From positions 124,001 through 188,000 of the forward strand of contig NZ_RJUL01000003.1 in NCBI RefSeq assembly GCF_003751625.1: DNA of 64,000 nucleotides. Reading direction: 5' to 3'. Numbering within the stretch: the first letter of the stretch is position 1; each line of letters opens with the position of its first letter. This stretch comes from Gallaecimonas pentaromativorans. GTDB lineage: Bacteria > Pseudomonadota > Gammaproteobacteria > Enterobacterales > Gallaecimonadaceae. Under the pieces are notes generated by a model. The model was not told the DNA's origin, searched no databases, and was given only the letters and a program-made list of their open reading frames with translations. Position numbers and translations under genes: made by a program. This document shows, piece after piece, positions 9,494 to 17,020 of this stretch.

Positions 9494-9951
9494 GATTTCA
9501 GGGCCTCTGCTGCTTTATGGATGGCGGCACGAATGCGCGGATACGCAGCGCAGCGGCAAATGTTGCCGCTCATGGCAGCATCAATATCGGCGTCTGAGGG
9601 GTCGGCTTTGTGGCTGAGCAGCGCCATAGCAGACATGATCTGCCCGGACTGGCAGTAACCGCACTGCGGCACCTGTTCTTCTACCCAGGCGGTCTGAATG
9701 ATTTGGCCAATCTTGTCTTTTTCAGCCGCCTCGATGGTCACCACGTTCTTGCCGACCACGGCGCTCACCGGGGTCACGCAGGAGCGCAGCGGCAAGCCGT
9801 CGACATGCACGGTGCAGGCACCGCAAAGGGCCATGCCGCAACCGAACTTGGTGCCGGTAAGGCCAATTTCGTCTCGCAAAAACCACAGCAGCGGCATTTG
9901 CGGGTCGCCATCAAAGGCTGCAGGTTGACCGTTGATTGTAAAATTCATCAT
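9490..9951 (-). CDS. 2Fe-2S subunit of the aldehyde/xanthine-type oxidoreductase
   Basis: About 153 residues. It carries a plant-type ferredoxin cluster ([16 protein letters not shown], with a fourth Cys in LRSC) and the second helical 2Fe-2S domain ([22 protein letters not shown]). It is first in the operon and shuttles electrons from molybdenum to the cytochrome. It has no signal of its own and probably travels with the Tat-tagged large subunit. The start at 9951 follows AAGGTGG at 8 bases; a GTG-type start at 9963 is less likely. Confidence 0.92.
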   Translation of the reverse strand: MMNFTINGQPAAFDGDPQMPLLWFLRDEIGLTGTKFGCGMALCGACTVHVDGLPLRSCVTPVSAVVGKNVVTIEAAEKDKIGQIIQTAWVEEQVPQCGYCQSGQIMSAMALLSHKADPSDADIDAAMSGNICRCAAYPRIRAAIHKAAEALKS

Positions 9952-10306
9952 CTCGCTGACCACCTTGTACTTTTGGAATTAAAACGGAGTTAGCTGTTTG
10001 GCATCCAGCTTATTACCAGCCACTGTTGCAGTGACCCTAACCGGTTACAGGTATAAGCCAAGGCGCGGCGTTAATCACCCGTGCCTCGGCTGTAAAAAGA
10101 ACAGATCCTGAGCAGATACGGCATTGAAGCAGCCAACTGTCCGTGCCAGCAACAGGCAGGCTACACACCTCGGCCATTACGACCCTTAATAATAATATGA
10201 AAACCAACTGGTTATCTTGCCGACAACAGACAATGCCGTTATGAGGGAAATTCATTAATCAGTGCACTTAAGGCTTAATACCTTAGCGCAAAAAAATAAC
10301 CTCATT

Positions 10307-10330
10307 GTTACTGTCACGGTAACGCCGTGA
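10307..10330. repeat. Overlapping short inverted repeats
   Basis: GTTAC (10307-10311) pairs with GTAAC (10319-10323), and TCACGG (10314-10319) pairs with CCGTGA (10325-10330). The two palindromes overlap. They sit in the 570-base intergenic region between the oxidoreductase operon and the gene at 10522. That region holds no convincing gene; a 72-codon minus-strand frame at 10037-10255 has no support. Confidence 0.4.
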
Positions 10331-10334
10331 TACC

Positions 10335-10360
10335 GAAAACAATTAACGATAATTGTTTTC
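10335..10360. promoter_or_regulatory. Perfect 11-base palindrome, operator or hairpin
   Basis: GAAAACAATTA, loop ACGA, TAATTGTTTTC. It is AT-rich and longer than expected by chance. It lies midway between divergent genes, five bases after another inverted repeat, so an operator is more likely than a terminator. No U-tract follows it. Confidence 0.45.
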
Positions 10361-10521
10361 ATTTGCGGAGATATTAAAAAGCATTGGCCTGCCAATTAAA
10401 TAAAGGCCCTTGTGGCAAGGGCTCTGCACTCTCGACTCTCTGCCTGTCAAATACAGCCTAGCTATTTGAAAATACAGATTTTCAAGGCATTATCGGCGGG
10501 CATCTTCAAAGGAACCGGTAA

Positions 10522-10761
10522 ATGGAACTTACCCGCCCAGCCTCGTTTACACGCCGTGTTATCCCACTGTCTGCCCTGTTGGGCTCAGGCCTTAGTGCCT
10601 TATTTACCCTGGCAAACCTCACCGGCTTTTACTGGGCAAAGGACGAAAAAGACGCCCTCTTCACCCTGGGGCTGAGCCTTGGCTGCGCATCCTGCAGCTA
10701 CGGTTTTTGGTGGATCCACCGCTACAGTCACCCCAAAAAACGCCCCATCCATGCAGGTTAA
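10522..10761 (+). CDS. Small hypothetical membrane protein
   Basis: A 79-residue protein not recognised as any family. Two hydrophobic segments are visible (about 12-32 and 45-63), with a basic C-terminus (HRYSHPKKRPIH). AAAGGA precedes the ATG. It starts a tight three-gene group: four bases separate it from the lipoprotein gene at 10766, which in turn overlaps the gene at 11236. The leader holds a perfect 8-base hairpin at 10466-10485 (TTGAAAAT, ACAG, ATTTTCAA). Confidence 0.6.
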   Translation: MELTRPASFTRRVIPLSALLGSGLSALFTLANLTGFYWAKDEKDALFTLGLSLGCASCSYGFWWIHRYSHPKKRPIHAG

Positions 10762-10765
10762 CCCT

Positions 10766-11239
10766 ATGAACAATAAAAAATGGCTCCCTCTTCTTTTGTG
10801 CCTCTTGGCCACCGGCTGCGCCCAACAAAGTACGCCCAAAGCCAGCCCACAAAACCGGCCGCTGGGGCTAACCCCATACCAGACCATCTGGCGAGCAGCC
10901 GAGGTGGCGCCAAAGGGCTTTCCCGGCCGCTTCGAGCTCACCGTCAAGGCCGTGGGCATGGTCCATGGCTATTTGTATTTGAACTCCGAGCTGGATTACC
11001 GCGACCAGCGCAGCATCAGTATCGAGATCCCGCCCAAAGTGGCCAAGCAGCTGCTGGATAACGGCAAGCTGAGCCCAGAGCCGCTTTTTATTGGTAAAAC
11101 CTTGCTGGTGGACGGCTTTGCCAGCCGGGTACGCATCGACATTAACCCCGATAAACCCGGCGCCAAAAAGCTCTATTACTACCAGACCCACGTATTGGTG
11201 AAAGACCGTCGCCAAATACAGGTGCTGGCCAGCCAATGA
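10766..11239 (+). CDS. Hypothetical lipoprotein
   Basis: A 157-residue lipoprotein. The signal MNNKKWLPLLLCLLATGC ends in a lipobox LATGC at about 15-19. The mature part is probably beta-rich (FELTVKAVGMVHGYLYLNSE, RSISIEIPP, LLVDGFASRVRIDI) and ends by describing an extended strand (YYYQTHVLVKDRRQIQVL). It could be an OB-like fold, but no family was recognised. The start 10766 is used because the upstream extension would bury the signal peptide. It overlaps the next gene by ATGA. Confidence 0.75.
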   Translation: MNNKKWLPLLLCLLATGCAQQSTPKASPQNRPLGLTPYQTIWRAAEVAPKGFPGRFELTVKAVGMVHGYLYLNSELDYRDQRSISIEIPPKVAKQLLDNGKLSPEPLFIGKTLLVDGFASRVRIDINPDKPGAKKLYYYQTHVLVKDRRQIQVLASQ

Positions 11240-11511
11240 AACCGGGGCTGGGGAAGTGGCTGGCGCTCCTTGGTTACCTTGTGGGCAGCGCCGTCCTTTA
11301 TTTCACCTTTATCTATCAGCTCGGCTTTCCCGACGGTTTTATCTCCGAGCTTGGCCGCCGCCAACGGGCCTGGGCCTGGGGCGTTATTGCTGCCGGCCTG
11401 ATGGTGATGCTGGCGCCCTGGCTAAGGGGCAGGCAAAGCGGCCACTGGCAAGGCCTGCTGGCCCTTGCCGTGGCGGCAGCCTTGCTGTATTTGCTGCTGC
11501 CCATGGCCTGA
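11236..11511 (+). CDS. Small hypothetical three-helix membrane protein
   Basis: A 91-residue protein with three hydrophobic segments (about 7-27, 44-63 and 71-90) and a basic patch RRQRAWAW between the first two. Its ATG lies inside the stop of the lipoprotein gene, so the two are probably made together. No function is recognised. Confidence 0.65.
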   Translation: MKPGLGKWLALLGYLVGSAVLYFTFIYQLGFPDGFISELGRRQRAWAWGVIAAGLMVMLAPWLRGRQSGHWQGLLALAVAAALLYLLLPMA

Positions 11512-11556
11512 GGAAAGTTGCTATCATGGCCAGCTGCGTAGCAACCGAGGTTATCC

Positions 11557-12192
11557 ATGAAACGCGAAACGGTGATCCTGCTTCACGGCCTGGCCCGCAC
11601 CCACAAGTCCATGTGGAAACTGGCAAGAGCCCTGGATAAGGCCGGCTTTCATGTCATCAACCAAGGTTATGATTCCAGGCGAAACGATATTGCCTCCCTG
11701 GCCCAGCAGGTACTGCCAGAGGCCCTGAGCCAGGTTAAGGCCGGCCATCGCATCCACGTTGTTACCCACTCCCTTGGCGGCATCTTGCTGCGCCAGTATC
11801 TCAAGTACCACCCCATCCCCCTGCTAGGAAGGGTGGTGATGCTGGGCCCGCCCAACCAGGGCTCCCAGGTGGTGGACAAGCTTAAAAAGCTGCCGGGCTA
11901 CTTTGCCCTTAACGGCCCGGCCGGGATGGAGCTTGGCACCGACGGTATCGTCACCCGCCTGGGGCGGGCCAACTTCGAGCTGGGGGTCATTGCCGGCTCG
12001 CGCAGCATCAACCCGTTTTTGTCGATGCTGCTACCCGGTGCCAACGACGGCAAGGTCACGGTGGCCAGCACCCGCCTTAAAGGCATGAAGGCGCATCTGA
12101 CCCTACCCGTTACCCACCCGATGATGATGCAAAACCCTCAGGTGATAGCGCAGGTGCTGCACTTTCTCCTGTTCGGCAGATTTGATAAATAA
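11557..12192 (+). CDS. Alpha/beta hydrolase, lipase/esterase-like
   Basis: A 211-residue hydrolase. LLHGLARTHKSMWKLA is the oxyanion-hole strand, VVTHSLGGILLRQYL gives the nucleophile elbow with Ser in HSLGG, and DGKVTVAS and PVTHPMMM supply likely acid and His positions. There is no signal peptide, so a cytoplasmic esterase or lipase-like role is likely. It resembles the short EstA/lipase class 2-like proteins seen in many gammaproteobacteria. The natural substrate is unknown. Confidence 0.82.
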   Translation: MKRETVILLHGLARTHKSMWKLARALDKAGFHVINQGYDSRRNDIASLAQQVLPEALSQVKAGHRIHVVTHSLGGILLRQYLKYHPIPLLGRVVMLGPPNQGSQVVDKLKKLPGYFALNGPAGMELGTDGIVTRLGRANFELGVIAGSRSINPFLSMLLPGANDGKVTVASTRLKGMKAHLTLPVTHPMMMQNPQVIAQVLHFLLFGRFDK

Positions 12193-12220
12193 AAGACGGA
12201 CGACAACAAGGATAAACGTC

Positions 12221-12430
12221 ATGCAAAAACCGCCGTTATCGCTGTGGGTGCTGGATCTTTTAGGGTCGATGCTGCTGGCTCTGGGTATTGCCGACCATTT
12301 TGGCGACAAATCCTTGGTACCGGCGGCGCTGCAATTTCCGGGCTATGGCATCGTGTTGATGGTGCTAGGGGCGGCCTTGGTGCTGCCTTATATCGTCTGG
12401 CTTATCCGCCGCCAGCGCGCCGCCAAATGA
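12221..12430 (+). CDS. Small two-helix membrane protein (DUF1418/YbjC-like?)
   Basis: 69 residues. Two transmembrane helices (about 7-25 and 40-60) are followed by a basic tail, RRQRAAK. ACAAGGA lies nine bases before the ATG at 12221. The size and layout recall DUF1418 (YbjC), but I am not certain. Its stop overlaps the start of the acetyltransferase gene by ATGA. Confidence 0.6.
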   Translation: MQKPPLSLWVLDLLGSMLLALGIADHFGDKSLVPAALQFPGYGIVLMVLGAALVLPYIVWLIRRQRAAK

Positions 12431-13005
12431 GCCGTTCCATCTATGAGGGCTTTGCCACCCTGTACGGGCAGAGGGTCAGTATCAGCCCCTTGGGCAAGGC
12501 CGATCTTGTCGCCTTCACCCGCTACCGGGCCGAACCGGCCATTGCCCGTTACCAGGGCTGGCAGGATTACCAGCTGAGCGACGCCGAGGCCCTTTTTGCC
12601 GGCCAGTGCGCCCTGCCCTTTCCCCACCCTGACAGCTGGTACCAACTGGCTATTCATGATGCCGGCGGCGAGCTGCTGGGCGATCTGGCGCTCCATTGGC
12701 TCACGGCGCAAGAAGCGGAAGTGGGCTTTACCCTGGCTCCGGCCAGCCAAGGCCAAGGCTATGCAAGCGAGGCCCTTAAGCTGCTGCTGGCCTGGCTGTT
12801 TGGCCAAGGCTGCCTGAGCGTCACAGCGGCGGTGGATACCCGCAACGTCCCCTCTTACCGGCTGCTAGAGCGCTGCGGCTTTACCCGCACCAGTTGCCAT
12901 AAGGATGCCGCCTTTTTCAAAGGCGAGTGGTACAGCGAGTATCACTACCGGCTTGAGCGCCACCACTGGCAGGGCGCGGGTGATAAAACTTCACATAAAA
13001 CTTAA
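12427..13005 (+). CDS. GNAT-family N-acetyltransferase (RimJ/RimL-like)
   Basis: A 192-residue protein. The acetyl-CoA-binding motif A is APASQGQGYASEALKLLLAW, followed by VDTRNVPSYRLLERCGF and a RimJ/RimL-style end. It probably acetylates a protein N-terminus or a small amine in the cytoplasm. The start at 12427 overlaps the upstream small membrane gene; the longer upstream frame is a shadow. It is the first of three GNAT genes in 1.7 kb. Confidence 0.85.
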   Translation: MSRSIYEGFATLYGQRVSISPLGKADLVAFTRYRAEPAIARYQGWQDYQLSDAEALFAGQCALPFPHPDSWYQLAIHDAGGELLGDLALHWLTAQEAEVGFTLAPASQGQGYASEALKLLLAWLFGQGCLSVTAAVDTRNVPSYRLLERCGFTRTSCHKDAAFFKGEWYSEYHYRLERHHWQGAGDKTSHKT

Positions 13006-13019
13006 CAATTTACTTGTAA

Positions 13020-13035
13020 GCAGTCTTTTTACTGC
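13020..13035 (+). repeat. Short hairpin between acetyltransferase genes
   Basis: GCAGT, CTTTTT, ACTGC forms a five-base stem in the AT-rich gap between 13005 and 13074. A -10-like TAAAAT follows at about 13040, so this is probably promoter or weak terminator sequence for the gene at 13074. Confidence 0.3.
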
Positions 13036-13073
13036 GTTTAAAATAGCGCCTTCTTATTCCACGGAAGGCTGCC

Positions 13074-13676
13074 ATGTCCTTTACCGCCCCTGTTGTCCTT
13101 AGCGGGCAGAAAGTCCAGCTTGAACCTCTTGCCAGCGAGCACCTTGACGGGCTGCAACAAGCGGCACAAGACGGTGAAGTCTGGCGCCTTTGGTACACCC
13201 GGGTGCCGCACCCCGCTGAAATGGGCGCTGAGATCGCCCGCCGCCTTGCCCTGCACCAGGCCGGTACCATGTTGCCCTTTGCCCTGCGCCGCCAAGACAA
13301 CGGCGAGCTTTGCGGCATGACCACCCTGATGAATATCGATACCCAGAACCACAGGGTAGAGATAGGCTCGACCTGGCTTGCCGCCAGCGCCCAAAGCACC
13401 GGCATCAACAGTGAAGCCAAGTTGCTGCTGCTCGGCCACGCCTTTGACACCCTGGGCTGCATTGCCGTGGAATTTCGCACCCATTTTATGAACCACAAAT
13501 CTCGGGCCGCCATCAGCCGCCTGGGGGCCAAGCAGGACGGCATACTGCGCAACCACCAGTTGATGCCGGATGGCAGCTACCGAGACACCGTGGTGTTCTC
13601 CATTATCCAAAGCGAATGGCCGGCGGTGCGCCGCAACCTCCATCACTTGCTGGGACGCCGCCTTGAAGATAGTTAA
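13074..13676 (+). CDS. GNAT-family N-acetyltransferase
   Basis: A 200-residue member of the Acetyltransf_3 (RimJ/RimL) group: VQLEPLASEHLDGL at the start, then RVEIGSTWLAASAQSTGINS, then EFRTHFMNHKSRAAISRLGA and QDGILRNHQLMPDGSYRDTV. It resembles family members that modify proteins or small molecules. It overlaps the next GNAT gene by 14 bases, implying coupled translation. Confidence 0.88.
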   Translation: MSFTAPVVLSGQKVQLEPLASEHLDGLQQAAQDGEVWRLWYTRVPHPAEMGAEIARRLALHQAGTMLPFALRRQDNGELCGMTTLMNIDTQNHRVEIGSTWLAASAQSTGINSEAKLLLLGHAFDTLGCIAVEFRTHFMNHKSRAAISRLGAKQDGILRNHQLMPDGSYRDTVVFSIIQSEWPAVRRNLHHLLGRRLEDS

Positions 13677-14136
13677 AACGGACCCGCTGAGCCCCATTGC
13701 TACCGAACTGATGGCCGAGCTCAGCGAAGTGCTGGCCACCATTACCGGCAGCAGCGGCACCAATTCCTTTGATGTTACCGACATCAAGCATCCCGACGCC
13801 CTCTTTGCCCTGGCTTTTGATGACACCGGCCGCCCCATCGGCTGCGGCGCCCTGCGCCCCTTAGAGCACGGCATAGGTGAGCTTAAGCGCATGTATGCCC
13901 GCAGCGGCACCCAAGGGGTGGGCCGCGCGCTGCTGGCCTTTTTGGAAGAGCGCGCCAGGGAGCTTGGCTATCGCCAGCTGTGGCTCGAGACCCGCAAGGT
14001 CAACCAGCGGGCGGTGAATTTCTACCAAAGCAGGGGCTATCAGGTCATCAACAACTACGGCCGCTACCAGGGCCGAGACGACGCCATCTGCTTTGCCAAA
14101 GACATCCGCCTATCCATCAAAAAACAAACACCTTAG
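13663..14136 (+). CDS. GNAT-family N-acetyltransferase
   Basis: About 157 residues. The TTG start at 13663 gives LKIVKTDPLSPIATELMAEL, the usual opening of this subgroup; the next ATG inside would cut off the first strand. Motif A is ARSGTQGVGRALLAFLEERA, then LWLETRKVNQRAVNFYQSRG. The motif order fits small-molecule acetyltransferases. It sits inside the end of the preceding gene and ten bases before the secreted protein gene at 14146. Substrate unknown. Confidence 0.82.
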   Translation: MKIVKTDPLSPIATELMAELSEVLATITGSSGTNSFDVTDIKHPDALFALAFDDTGRPIGCGALRPLEHGIGELKRMYARSGTQGVGRALLAFLEERARELGYRQLWLETRKVNQRAVNFYQSRGYQVINNYGRYQGRDDAICFAKDIRLSIKKQTP

Positions 14137-14145
14137 GAGTACGCA

Positions 14146-14934
14146 ATGAAACAAGGACGTTTACTGGCACTGGCCATGCTTATGGCTAGCTCAGCCATGG
14201 CCGCCCCAACCCCCGAACAAGCCTCACCCAATGCCAACCCCGCCAAAGTCTGGCTCGAAGAGGGGCAACTGCACTACGCAGGGGTGATGGGCAGTGAAGC
14301 CGTAACCCAACTTGCCAAGCTTTATGAAACCACCACGCCAAAGCCCGACACCTTGGTGATAAGCAGCGGCGGCGGTGATGTGAAGACGGGCATAGCGCTA
14401 GGCGAGTGGGTTTTTGACAACCATTTGTCGGTACAAATCGACCGGGGCTGCGCATCTTCCTGCGCCAACTACGTGTTCCCGGCAGGCAAGCGCAAAATCA
14501 TTCCTAAAACAGCCGTACTGATGTTTCACGGCGGCATATCCAAGACCGAGTGGGGGCCGATGCTGGCCGATGTCCATTTTCCAGAGGGTATATCCGAGCA
14601 ACAAAAAGCGGCGGCCCTGGAAGATATCAAAAAGAGGCTTGCTGATGACGCCCCAAAGCAAGCGGCCTTCTTTAAAAAGATCGGTGTTAACGAGGCCCTT
14701 ACCTGTTACGGCCACCATAAACCCTACATCGAGACGATGGAGAGTGATGACCACTATGTTGGCTGGCGCTACGACGTAGCCACCCTGGCCCGTTTTGGGG
14801 TAACCAATGTCGAGGTACTCAACCCACCCTGGCAGCCCAAAGCCCTGAGAGATGGCGCCTTGGTTTACACCATCCACCTTGATCCCAACCAAGGCGAACC
14901 CTCGCCCGATAACCTGACTTGCGCAGCACGGTAG
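14146..14934 (+). CDS. Secreted ClpP/crotonase-fold serine protease-like protein
   Basis: A 262-residue protein with a signal peptide (MKQGRLLALAMLMASSAMAA). The core has the ClpP fold signature: LVISSGGGDVKTGIALGEWV (about 70-89), then DRGCASSCANYVFPAGKRK (99-117), then LMFHGG (125-130). Ser105 aligns with the ClpP nucleophile and His128 with the catalytic His. Unlike ClpP it is exported and carries paired cysteines (C102/C106) beside the active site. No ATPase partner is nearby. It lies seven bases before the DUF2167 gene, so the two probably act together at the envelope. Confidence 0.72.
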   Translation: MKQGRLLALAMLMASSAMAAPTPEQASPNANPAKVWLEEGQLHYAGVMGSEAVTQLAKLYETTTPKPDTLVISSGGGDVKTGIALGEWVFDNHLSVQIDRGCASSCANYVFPAGKRKIIPKTAVLMFHGGISKTEWGPMLADVHFPEGISEQQKAAALEDIKKRLADDAPKQAAFFKKIGVNEALTCYGHHKPYIETMESDDHYVGWRYDVATLARFGVTNVEVLNPPWQPKALRDGALVYTIHLDPNQGEPSPDNLTCAAR

Positions 14935-14941
14935 ACCTTTA

Positions 14942-15835
14942 ATGAAAAAATGGATTTTCGCACTATTTTCCCTGGTTATATGCAGCCAAGCCCTGGCGGT
15001 AGACACCGCCACCATGACTGACGAGCAGTATGACCAGTGGGCCCAAGGCGTCTGGAACAAACTGGACCGCCAAACCGGCACCATCACCTTGCCAAACGGC
15101 GTGGCCACCCTAGAGGTGCCCGATAACTTCTATTACCTCTCCCCCAAAGATGCCGAAACGGTGCTGGTGGATGTGTGGGGTAACCCGCCGTCTCAAACCC
15201 TGGGCCAGGGTATGTTGTTCCCGGCCGGTACCACGCCCTTTGACGACGATAGCTGGGGCGTCACCATCGACTACGAGCAAGACGGTTATGTCTCTGACAG
15301 CGACGCGGCCGACATCGACTACGACGATCTGCTTGGCAGCATGAAAAAAGACGTGGCCGATGAAAGCGCCCAGCGCGAGAAAAACGGCTACGGCGCCGTT
15401 GCCCTGGTGGGCTGGGCTGAGAAGCCCTACTACGATGCGGTGAGCCACAAGCTTTACTGGGCCAAGGAAATGAATTTTGACCACAGCGACACCAACACCC
15501 TGAACTTCAATATTCGGGTGCTGGGCCGCAAAGGGGTACTGGTGCTCAACTTTATCGCCGGCATGGACCAAAAAGCGGAGATCGACCGTAACCTCGACAC
15601 CGTACTGGCCATGGCCAACTTCGATGAAGGCGCCCGTTACCAGGACTTCAACCCCGAGTTCGACAAAGTGGCGGCCTACGGTATCGGCGGCCTGATCGCC
15701 GGCACCGTGCTTACCAAAACCGGCTTTTTCGCCGCCGCCCTGTTGCTGGCGAAAAAGTTCGGCGTGTTCCTGCTGGCAGGCCTTGCCTGGCTGGGCAAGA
15801 AGATGTTCGGCAAGAAAAACGCCACCAGCGAATAA
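14942..15835 (+). CDS. DUF2167 membrane-anchored exported protein
   Basis: A 297-residue protein with a signal peptide (MKKWIFALFSLVICSQALA). The conserved DUF2167 pattern includes GTITLPNGVATLEVPDNFYY, GWAEKPYYDAVSHKLYWAKE and LNFNIRVLGRKGVLVLNFIA. The C-terminus has a hydrophobic hairpin (about 247-285) ending in GKKMFGKKN, which should anchor it in the inner membrane with the main domain outside. The family has no known function. It is paired with the ClpP-like gene and followed by a strong terminator. Confidence 0.85.
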   Translation: MKKWIFALFSLVICSQALAVDTATMTDEQYDQWAQGVWNKLDRQTGTITLPNGVATLEVPDNFYYLSPKDAETVLVDVWGNPPSQTLGQGMLFPAGTTPFDDDSWGVTIDYEQDGYVSDSDAADIDYDDLLGSMKKDVADESAQREKNGYGAVALVGWAEKPYYDAVSHKLYWAKEMNFDHSDTNTLNFNIRVLGRKGVLVLNFIAGMDQKAEIDRNLDTVLAMANFDEGARYQDFNPEFDKVAAYGIGGLIAGTVLTKTGFFAAALLLAKKFGVFLLAGLAWLGKKMFGKKNATSE

Positions 15836-15840
15836 CCTCC

Positions 15841-15866
15841 AAGCCCGCTGCTGCGGGCTTTTTTAT
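15841..15866 (+). terminator. Rho-independent terminator
   Basis: AAGCCCGC, loop TGCT, GCGGGCTT, then T-run. It starts five bases after the DUF2167 stop. Confidence 0.9.
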
Positions 15867-15981
15867 ACCCGCCTTTTTCCCGCACCGCTCCGGCCGTCCT
15901 TAACAGACAGCCACTAATTGTGCCCATGTTCAGGCCAGGCGCCTTAGGCTTGGCACACTATTCATGCAAAAGGAGCGTCGC

Positions 15982-16980
15982 ATGCCACAATCCCCCTTAC
16001 TGCCCATGACGGGCCTGCTCTGTGCCCTGGCCCTGGCGGGCTGCGCCTCAGCCCCCGAAACGCCTGTCTCCACCCTTGATGCCAGCAAAAGCGTCACCCT
16101 CACCGGCGAACTAAGCTACCGAGCTCGCATAGCCCTGCCGCCTCAGGCCTACGCGCTGGTGGTGGTGCGTGACAGCGCCGGCCAAGTGGCCGCCCAAAGC
16201 CAGTGGCGCCTCGGCGGCAAGCAGGTGCCGCTGCCCTTCACTGTAACTTTGCCCGCCCACAGCCAAGGGCCTTATCGCCTAGAAGGGAGTATTTTCGTCA
16301 GTGGCCGCCCGGCCTGGGTTGCCGAGCCCAAAAGCCTGACGCCCCTTGCCAACCAAGAAAACCTGGGGACACTTGAGTTGCAGGCGGCGCCCCCCGGCGC
16401 CTTTGCCAGCCAACTGCAATGTGGCAGCCATCAGGTGCAGGTGAGCTTTACCCCCACCCAGATGCAAATGACGGTGGATAACACCCGCTACGCCATGGCC
16501 CAGGTGCGCGCCGCCTCCGGCGCCCGCTATGAAGCCACAGACCAGCCCGGCACCGTGCTTTGGAACAAGGGCAGCGACAACTGGGTCACAGTCAAGGGTA
16601 AAGCCCTGCCCGAGTGCCAGAGCGTGGGCGAGGCCAACACACTGGCCCTGACCGACCAAAGCTGGCAAGTCGATAGCGTGAACGGCCAGCAGGTGCTGGA
16701 TAACAGCGAGGTCAGCGTCACTTTCGGCAGCGACGGCCGGGTGCTGGGCAAGGCGTCATGCAACGCCTTTTTTGGCAGTTACGATGTCAGCGGCGATCGT
16801 CTCACCCTTCATGGCCTGGCCAGCACCCAAAAGGCCTGTGTGCCGGCGCTGATGACCCAGGAGCAGCAGTTCTTGCAAGCCCTGGGGGACGCCCAGCATT
16901 TTGCCTTTACCAACAGCGGCGAGTTGCTGCTCTACGGCCCAAACGGCGCCAGCATCAAAGCCGAGCTGAAAAAAGAGTGA
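15982..16980 (+). CDS. Lipoprotein with YbaY-like and META domains
   Basis: About 332 residues. The lipoprotein signal ends LALAGC (about 18-23). Next comes a YbaY-type beta domain (VTLTGELSYRARIALPPQAY, VVVRDSAGQ, ALPFTVTLPAH), a central MliC-like stretch (QCGSHQVQVSFTPTQMQMTV), and a C-terminal META/HslJ domain (WQVDSVNGQQVLDNSEVSVT, ASCNAFFGSYDVSGDRLTLH, ALMTQEQQFLQAL). Such proteins sit in the outer membrane and are linked to stress or lysozyme resistance. The start 15982 follows AAAAGGAG. It is single, between terminators. Confidence 0.85.
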   Translation: MPQSPLLPMTGLLCALALAGCASAPETPVSTLDASKSVTLTGELSYRARIALPPQAYALVVVRDSAGQVAAQSQWRLGGKQVPLPFTVTLPAHSQGPYRLEGSIFVSGRPAWVAEPKSLTPLANQENLGTLELQAAPPGAFASQLQCGSHQVQVSFTPTQMQMTVDNTRYAMAQVRAASGARYEATDQPGTVLWNKGSDNWVTVKGKALPECQSVGEANTLALTDQSWQVDSVNGQQVLDNSEVSVTFGSDGRVLGKASCNAFFGSYDVSGDRLTLHGLASTQKACVPALMTQEQQFLQALGDAQHFAFTNSGELLLYGPNGASIKAELKKE

Positions 16981-17011
16981 AAAAAAGGCCCGCACTTGGC
17001 GGGCCTTTTTT
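16981..17011. terminator. Bidirectional rho-independent terminator
   Basis: A6, GGCCCGC, ACTTG, GCGGGCC, T6. It separates the convergent lipoprotein and citrate synthase genes. Confidence 0.92.
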
Positions 17012-17020
17012 GTGGGCGGC

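Noticed and set aside
7370..9658. A 762-codon plus-strand open frame opposite the molybdenum subunit gene
   Set aside because: It is the antisense shadow of a GC-rich gene. Its product is rich in His, Gly and Ala with no domain, and the minus-strand frame has clear Tat, molybdopterin and catalytic motifs.
10037..10255. 72-codon minus-strand frame in the intergenic region
   Set aside because: No ribosome-binding site, signal, or family feature is visible, and a palindrome-rich control region is more likely.
10406..10422. Hairpin GCCCTTG-TGG-CAAGGGC read as a terminator
   Set aside because: It has no U-tract on the plus strand, and on the minus strand there is no upstream gene to terminate. 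It may be part of the leader of the gene at 10522.
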